A DNA stretch of 50,142 nucleotides. It comes from CAYPIE01 sp964410665 (GTDB lineage: Bacteria; Planctomycetota; Planctomycetia; Gemmatales; Gemmataceae). The DNA lies in contig CAYPIE010000043.1 of assembly GCA_964410665.1 (NCBI GenBank), positions 1-50,142 on the forward strand, given 5' to 3'. Positions 45,464 through 50,142 of the stretch are shown piece after piece (position 1 is the stretch's first letter; each line of letters starts with the position of its first letter). Position numbers and translations under genes: made by a program. The notes under the pieces are model-generated. The model saw nothing but the letters and a program-made list of their open reading frames with translations, made no database searches and was not told the DNA's origin.

Positions 45464-46157
45464 AACGCTCTCTACTGGTGTAGCATGCTTTCCCGTCAGG
45501 GTGACCAAGTGGCCGATGTTGTCAAGTGCTTCGCTTGCGTTCCCGGGGGCGACAATCCTCGCCCGTATTCCCACCGGATCAGAGTGGTTGATCAACTGTT
45601 CCAAAGTTGTATTCTCCGGGATCCAGCCCAGCCATTGTCCTTCATTCAACGCGCCGAATCGACAGCAGTACCAAGTCTGTCACGCGTCGCGGCGTCGGAA
45701 CCATGATCGCGGGCACCTTTACCCCTGCGGGGTAGAGCTTGACAGCTCGCGATAGGTCGGCTGCGGAGACTCCGACAGGGATGTCTTCACCTATGGAAAT
45801 CGTGCGCTCCCGGGCGGGATCGCGAGGCTCGCCCATTGGTCGAGACATACGACAGCACCTCACACAAACAGTTACTCTGCTCGAAAGGTTCCCACGCCCC
45901 ACAAGATATGCTTCCATAGACGGTTTCTTTGTACTCGTGTTCCTGTCCCTGTCGGACACTGACACGTCATCGGTCGTGTGAAACCACACCGGTGGCGAAC
46001 GGAAGGAAGCCGCTGACGTTACAGTAGAGGGTCGAAACGACTCCACCGGGGGGGAGTTCACGCGGAGGTGCTGGGGCGGTGGAGCCGCAGTGAGAAACTA
46101 CGCGAAGTCTTTCCGACCCGTCACAGTCGATCCCTTTCGGAGACCCAAGGTGACACT
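45464..46157. other. Divergent region between two sulfatase genes
   Basis: No firm gene. On the minus strand two successive open frames look partly protein-like (DIPVGVSAADLSRAVKLYPA near 45750 and NEGQWLGWIPENTTLEQLIN near 45620), which may be remains of a gene that ended just upstream of the broken sulfatase. I cannot name a family. Promoters for both sulfatases must lie here. Confidence 0.35.
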
Positions 46158-47960
46158 ATGAAGATCCACCGCCTTGTATTCCGGTCGGCTCTGGCCTTGC
46201 TCTCGCTGCAAGGCCCGCTCGTCCGAGCGGCGGACAAACCGAACGTGATCCTAATCGTCTGTGACGACCTGAACGACTACGTCGAGGGCTTCGGCGGCCA
46301 CCCCGACGCGGTAACGCCGAACATGGCCCGGTTGGCCCGTGGCGGGGTGCGCTTCACCCAGGCCCATTGCGCTGTCCCGATTTGCGCTCCGTCGCGGGCC
46401 AGCATGTTTACCGGGATCTACCCACAGCACTCGGGCTGCTACGGCTTCACGAAGTGGGACACCTACGAAGTCCTGAAAAACTCCCGGACGCTGATGGACC
46501 ACTTCCGGGCGAACGGGTACTGGACGCTGGGCACCGGCAAGCTTATGCACCATCTGGTTCGCCAGGAGTGGAAGCAGTTCGGCAATCGGGCCGACTACGG
46601 ACCGTTCGCCTTTGCCGGTGGCGAGAAGGTTGCTCACCCAGACGTGCCGACTCCGTTCCGGGAAATCGGCCCGGTCGACGGGTCGTTCGGCCCGTTCGTC
46701 AACCTCGCGGGTCGGAAGACGCCCGATGGGGAACAATTCGGTTGGCACAGCGGGGGTTGGGGAAAGAACGCTCGACCGTTGCGCGTCGATTCACAAACAG
46801 CACGGGACCGAACGCCCGACGAACTCAACGGCGACTGGGCGGTCGAGAACCTCCGGGACCTCGCCGAGCACCCGGGGAGACTGCCGTTCTTCATGGGCGT
46901 CGGGTTCATCCGTCCGCACACCCCTTTGATCGTCCCGAAGCGATTCTTTGACATATTTCTGCTGGACACGATTGACTTGCCCGTCATCCGCCCGGGCGAC
47001 GTCGAAGACACGCACGCCCGCTCCGTCCGGGGGATTCTCAACGGAGCCGAGCCGACCTCCTCCCGCACCGAAGACATGGGGACCAGGCTGTTCAAGAGCC
47101 TGGTCGCGTCCTACCAGTCCCGGGATGAGGCTTTACGGCGATTCATCCAGGCATACTTGGCGAGTGTCGCTTCCGTGGACGAGCAGATCGGCCGAATCCT
47201 GGACACTGTGGAACGATCGCCACTGAAGGACAACACCATCATCGTGCTCACCAGCGACCACGGCTGGGGGATGGGCGAAAAGGACTACCTCTACAAGAAC
47301 TCACTGTGGCAGGAGAGTACGCGTGTGCCGCTGGTCGTGCGAGCACCCGGCGTCGCCAAGTCGGGCGCGGCCTGTGAGGTCCCGGTCTCGCTGATTGACC
47401 TCTATCCAACCCTGATTGACCTCTGCGACTTGACCGACGACACGAAAAAGAACGACCGCGGGCACCTTCTCGACGGACACAGCATCAAGCCGTTGCTGCA
47501 AAACCCCGAGGACGGCAAGTGGTCCGGACCGGCCGAGGCACTCACCGCGCTTTACAAATGGCGGATGAAGTACGACCCGTCGAAGGAGAGCTACGCATTA
47601 CGGGCCAAGGACTGGCGATACATCCGCTACGAGAACGGCGAAGAAGAACTGTACCACACGGCCGTTGACCCGCACGAATGGGATAACCTCGCCGCGGACC
47701 CCACACACACCGAGCGGGTGGCCGACTTCCGGAAACGCCTTCAGGCGCGGCTCCCTGCGCCTGGGGCCGTTCCGCCACAACCCGTATGGCGGCCGAAGAA
47801 GTCGGGCAATCCCAAGGCGGACGCGGAAGCTTGGAAGGCCAAGTATTTCGCCAAGCACCCGGAAGCGGACGCCAACAAAGACGGCAAACTGACTTGGCCG
47901 GAGTACAAGGCCTACCGGGCCAAATTCGACCCGCCGCCGGTCAAGAAGCCGTCCAAGTGA
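46158..47960 (+). CDS. Secreted sulfatase with C-terminal EF-hand
   Basis: 600 aa. A signal peptide (LVFRSALALLSLQGPLVRAA) is followed by a type I sulfatase domain: NVILIVCDDLNDYVEGFGGH for calcium binding, then CAPSRASMFTG with the formylglycine Cys at residue 76. VLTSDHGWGMGEKDYLYKNS is typical of iduronate-2-sulfatase-like enzymes. The last 60 residues carry one EF-hand loop, DANKDGKLTWPE near 569. The start at 46158 gives the signal peptide; the frame is open from 46068. It probably acts outside the cytoplasm on sulfated polysaccharides, a planctomycete specialty. A formylglycine-generating or anaerobic maturase gene is not in the window. Confidence 0.9.
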   Translation: MKIHRLVFRSALALLSLQGPLVRAADKPNVILIVCDDLNDYVEGFGGHPDAVTPNMARLARGGVRFTQAHCAVPICAPSRASMFTGIYPQHSGCYGFTKWDTYEVLKNSRTLMDHFRANGYWTLGTGKLMHHLVRQEWKQFGNRADYGPFAFAGGEKVAHPDVPTPFREIGPVDGSFGPFVNLAGRKTPDGEQFGWHSGGWGKNARPLRVDSQTARDRTPDELNGDWAVENLRDLAEHPGRLPFFMGVGFIRPHTPLIVPKRFFDIFLLDTIDLPVIRPGDVEDTHARSVRGILNGAEPTSSRTEDMGTRLFKSLVASYQSRDEALRRFIQAYLASVASVDEQIGRILDTVERSPLKDNTIIVLTSDHGWGMGEKDYLYKNSLWQESTRVPLVVRAPGVAKSGAACEVPVSLIDLYPTLIDLCDLTDDTKKNDRGHLLDGHSIKPLLQNPEDGKWSGPAEALTALYKWRMKYDPSKESYALRAKDWRYIRYENGEEELYHTAVDPHEWDNLAADPTHTERVADFRKRLQARLPAPGAVPPQPVWRPKKSGNPKADAEAWKAKYFAKHPEADANKDGKLTWPEYKAYRAKFDPPPVKKPSK

Positions 47961-48506
47961 CATTCGCCCCGATCAGGGACCTTCCGACGATTCGCACACA
48001 ATTCGTCACGCGGCGAATAACCTTTTAGGGTCGCGGAGGAATTGGAGGTATCCCCCAAGCGACAGAACGTCACCATAAGCATTCAACAAACCGGGGACGT
48101 AATCCTCTGAGTTGGAAAACCCAAAAATTGGGTCGACTTACACGTGCGGTAGCACCTCGCGATGGTCAACGCTTTGGATCAGGAGCTTGGTAAGGAAGAG
48201 CAGCCTGGCGTGGTTGTGTTCGCGGACCGGGCCGCCAGAAGGGGGCGCCGGCTTCATAAGCGCCCACGTCGGGAGCGGCGCCGGTTCCTTCGACGTCAAA
48301 GCCCTTGATCACTACGCCTTGGTCCTACCCAGGGTGATTCGGAGCATTCACGGTGTTGGACGGAATCGGAGGTAGAACGGAATCGGAGGTAGAAGACCGA
48401 CAAGGCTCACCAGAACGTTTGACTGCTGCTCCGGAGCCAACTCACCCTGGACCACCTCCATCTCGCCACTGTAGAGGTTGTTGATGATCCGGGTTGGCCT
48501 GCCCCC
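47961..48506. other. Intergenic region left of the IS3 element
   Basis: No supported gene. On the minus strand 48348-48500 a frame reads LYSGEMEVVQGELAPEQQSN and looks partly protein-like; it ends in a tandem repeat and is cut by the IS element, so it may be a relic. Nothing else is recognised. Confidence 0.4.
48360..48393. repeat. Two perfect tandem copies of a 17-base unit
   Basis: ACGGAATCGGAGGTAGA occurs twice without spacer, 115 bases from the left end of the IS element. Replication slippage is the simple explanation. Confidence 0.8.
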
Positions 48507-48534
48507 AAAAAGTGGTCCCGTTCCTATGAGAGTC
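48507..48534. repeat. Left terminal inverted repeat of the IS3 element
   Basis: Pairs with 49718-49745; AGTGGTCC and GTTCCTATGAGAGTC are shared, with one difference between them and two near the outer edge. Confidence 0.8.
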
Positions 48535-48543
48535 GGTCCATGG

Positions 48544-49377
48544 TCATCCCGGTGTGTCCTCGTCACGGCGGAGCAACGCGGAGTCGTGACGAGGACACAC
48601 CCGTCCGAACTCCGACGGCGTTTGGTACCCCAGAGAGCTGTGCGGACGCTCTTCGTTGTACGCCGCCTTCCACTGCGCTGCTAGTACCTTCGCCTCCGCC
48701 AGGCTGGCGAACTCTTCCACCCCCAGCAGCTCATCCCGCAACCGGCTGTGGAACGACTCCGCATACCCGTTCTCCCACGGCGAACCCGACTCGATGTACA
48801 GCGCCCCCACCGACTCCGACGCCAGCCACCTCCGGATCGCCTTCGCGATGAACTCCGGCCCATTGTCGCTGCGGATGTGCCCCGGCACCCCGCTGGCCTC
48901 CCGCAGCCCCGACAGCACCCCGAGCACCGCCCGGCTGCCCAGCGACCACCCCACCTCCAAAGCCAGACACTCCCGCGTGTACTCGTTCACCACGCTCAAG
49001 AATTTCAACGATGTCCCCGACGCTGTCCGGTCGTCGATGAAGTCCCAGCACCACACGTGATCCTTCCCAAGGCACCGGTACCGCACACACCCGTGGGCCA
49101 ACATCCCCAGCCGCCGCTTCCGGCATCGCTGCGGGACCTTGAGCCCCTCGGCCCGCCACAGCCGGTACAACCGCTTGCGGTTCACCCGCCACCCGTCCCG
49201 GACCAGCACCGCATGCACTCGCCGGTACCCGTACCGCGGGTGTCGGCCGACCACCGCGATCATCGCCGCCACCAGCGCCGGCTCGTCCTCCCGAGGCTGC
49301 GGCGGCTTGCGGCAGGTTGAGCGGTCCAGCCCGACCACCCGGCAGGCCCGCCGCTGCGACACCCGCTCACCCCGCAC
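48544..49377 (-). CDS. IS3-family transposase OrfB (DDE integrase domain)
   Basis: 277 aa. An HTH_21-like start (VSQRRACRVVGLDRSTCR) and the PRYGYRRVHAVLVRDGWRVN segment precede the rve core. Catalytic residues are visible: Asp in WCWDFIDDR, Asp in IRSDNGPEF and Glu in ENGYAESFHSRLRDELL, followed by EERPHSSLGYQTPSEF. The GTG start at 49377 follows the orfA stop by three bases in the same phase, so the usual overlapping programmed frameshift is not apparent. The last 20 codons run through a long hairpin. Confidence 0.9.
   Translation of the reverse strand: MRGERVSQRRACRVVGLDRSTCRKPPQPREDEPALVAAMIAVVGRHPRYGYRRVHAVLVRDGWRVNRKRLYRLWRAEGLKVPQRCRKRRLGMLAHGCVRYRCLGKDHVWCWDFIDDRTASGTSLKFLSVVNEYTRECLALEVGWSLGSRAVLGVLSGLREASGVPGHIRSDNGPEFIAKAIRRWLASESVGALYIESGSPWENGYAESFHSRLRDELLGVEEFASLAEAKVLAAQWKAAYNEERPHSSLGYQTPSEFGRVCPRHDSALLRRDEDTPG
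48551..48601. terminator. Long perfect hairpin at the end of orfB
   Basis: A 17-base perfect stem (GGTGTGTCCTCGTCACG and its complement) with a 17-base loop overlaps the 3-prime end of orfB. It may stop transcription leaving or entering the element. Confidence 0.6.
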
Positions 49378-49380
49378 AGC

Positions 49381-49685
49381 TCAGCCGCGTCCCACCGCAG
49401 TCCGCCGCAGCTCAGTTTTTTTTCGCAACATCTCCTGGAGCATCTGCTTGTCCAGGGCCAGTGCGGCAAGCACCAGCTTGAGCCGCTCGTTCTCAGCCGC
49501 GAGCTCCTTGACCGCTTCGCGTCGTCGGCCTTCATGCCGCCGTACTGGTTCCGCCAGCGGTGGAAGGTTTGCTCGCAGACGCCGACCTGCTGGTAGACCT
49601 GGGCGATCGTCTTGCTCTCGCTCTGCAGCCGCTCGGCATGCCGGAGCTTCTCGATGATCTGCGTCGGACTGTGTCACTTGAGCAT
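49381..49685 (-). pseudogene. IS3-family OrfA, disrupted
   Basis: HTH protein of the element. From 49685 the minus strand reads MLK, then TGA, then HSPTQIIEKLRHAERLQSES and VGVCEQTFHRWRNQYGGMKA, the orthodox OrfA helix-turn-helix. At 49506-49520 the frame shifts and the leucine zipper continues as KELAAENERLKLVLAALALD and KQMLQEMLRKK. The TGA could come from CGA. A run of eight As (minus strand, 49416-49423) sits at RKK, where IS3 elements often frameshift. Two lesions make a functional OrfA unlikely. Confidence 0.8.
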
Positions 49686-49717
49686 CGGTAGGTATCCTCC
49701 CCAGCAACGGGGCTAGA

Positions 49718-49745
49718 GACTCTCATAGGAACTGGACCACTTCTT
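49718..49745. repeat. Right terminal inverted repeat of the IS3 element
   Basis: Inverted copy of 48507-48534, ending next to the sequence AGGGAACAGG outside the element. Confidence 0.8.
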
Positions 49746-49765
49746 AGGGAACAGGCCAGCTCAGG

Positions 49766-49981
49766 CTATTCCCAGAAAGAGTCCCAGAGCGGTTCATGGA
49801 CACTCGCTCCGGCTGCTGAATAACCACTGAACTGGCGATCCCAAAAATGAGCGACCGAGTTCTGTTGCCAGTGCTCAGGAGATACTTCGTCCCACCGTCC
49901 GAGGTCGATCCGTCCGAATGAGGTGATCGGAGCCCTGAAACGGTGGAAGCGAACGCCCCGGTTGGCTAAACTATCGGTCAT
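49766..49981 (-). CDS. Possible small protein, unknown
   Basis: A 71-codon frame starting at an ATG that overlaps the ATG of the sigma factor on the other strand. It reads ITSFGRIDLGRWDEVSPEHW and ends SVHEPLWDSFWE, with an unusual number of Trp and aromatic residues. The frame is open further upstream, antisense to the sigma gene. No family is recognised. It may be chance; the same stretch should contain the promoter of the sigma gene. Confidence 0.2.
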   Translation of the reverse strand: MTDSLANRGVRFHRFRAPITSFGRIDLGRWDEVSPEHWQQNSVAHFWDRQFSGYSAAGASVHEPLWDSFWE

Positions 49982-50142
49982 GAACGATGTCACCCGGAAT
50001 CTGTCTCGGATCGAGTCTGGCGACCCGCCCCCAACGGGCGTGCTACGCCCGTTGGTCCACGCCGCACTACGCCAGTTCGCGCCGGCCCGGCTCGCCCAAC
50101 AACGCACGGGGGCAGAGGCCACAAGCGACAATACTGGTTCAC
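49980..50142 (+). pseudogene. Planctomycete-type ECF sigma factor, 5-prime part, frameshifted
   Basis: From ATG 49980 the frame reads MNDVTRNLSRIESGDPPPTG and LRPLVHAALRQFAPARLAQQ, the N terminus of the sigma-70 ECF group typical of planctomycetes (MxDVTRLLxxIxxGDxxAAxxLLPLVYxELRxLAxxxLA). The expected continuation LQATALVHEAYLRL is found as QATILVH in another frame from about 50120, so one surplus base, or two missing, breaks the gene around 50105-50120. The window ends there. The gene is probably dead, or carries a sequencing error. Confidence 0.7.

Larger units (their letters stand above)
48507..49745 (-). mobile_element. IS3-family insertion sequence, about 1.24 kb
   Basis: Terminal inverted repeats of 28 bases (48507-48534 and 49718-49745) match with about three differences and contain the inner block TTCCTATGAGAGTC. 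The inner ends TGGTCC and GGACCA fit the TG...CA ends of the IS3 family. Inside are orfA and orfB in the usual order on the minus strand. I see no clear target-site duplication. orfA is damaged, so the copy is probably immobile unless helped in trans. Confidence 0.85.

Noticed and set aside
48112..48375. 87-codon plus-strand frame left of the IS element
   Set aside because: No ribosome site or family resemblance; it crosses the tandem repeat.
1..50142. CRISPR arrays, prophage or integrative element genes
   Set aside because: No regularly spaced repeats, Cas, integrase, capsid or terminase genes were seen; only IS elements and relics.

Overview
The window reads as a piece of a Planctomycetota chromosome (inferred from content, no rRNA seen). 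It holds two formylglycine-type sulfatases, a PD40/TolB-like propeller protein, secreted proteins of unknown family, planctomycete-style IS4/IS66 relics and the start of a planctomycete-type ECF sigma factor. Ordinary stop codons are used, and starts include ATG, GTG and TTG. No tRNA, rRNA or CRISPR array was recognised.

Layout. 1-1435: no supported gene. 1436-10211: eight tightly coupled plus-strand genes that look like an undescribed biosynthetic operon: EboD-like sugar-phosphate cyclase, HD-like protein, methyltransferase, Gfo/Idh/MocA oxidoreductase (frameshifted at a G run), zinc-ribbon metallo-beta-lactamase-fold protein, YcaO protein, GT4 glycosyltransferase and PIG-L deacetylase. 10264-10944: a decayed gene with two in-frame stops. 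10970-23529: a carbon-energy island: P-type H+-ATPase, broken histidine phosphatase, phosphoketolase, glycogen phosphorylase, phosphoglucomutase and transketolase. Together these could take glycogen to acetyl phosphate with little ATP cost.

24106-29673: a secreted alpha/beta hydrolase and a small helix-turn-helix protein (minus strand), then an acyl-CoA synthetase and an amidase (plus strand). 30374-34757: an osmolyte-type binding-protein/permease fusion coupled to a histamine N-methyltransferase-like enzyme, convergent with a coupled pair of phytanoyl-CoA-dioxygenase-like enzyme and second methyltransferase. 34758-36256: a transposon graveyard (IS4 and IS66 relics). 36257-40691: an MscS channel with a duplicated periplasmic domain, then a minus-strand alcohol dehydrogenase and a frameshifted PD40 gene.

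40692-50142: a secreted planctomycete-type protein bracketed by copies of a dispersed repeat; a sulfatase killed by two nonsense codons; an intact sulfatase with a C-terminal EF-hand; an IS3-family element with a damaged orfA; and a frameshifted ECF sigma factor cut by the window edge.

Two themes stand out. The first is the 1.4-10.2 kb operon, where an EboD-like cyclase, a YcaO enzyme and a GT4 plus PIG-L pair occur together. My inference is a glycosylated cyclitol or a YcaO-modified small molecule. The second is a heavy load of broken genes, several at G homopolymers. These could be real decay, phase variation or sequencing error, and raw reads would decide.
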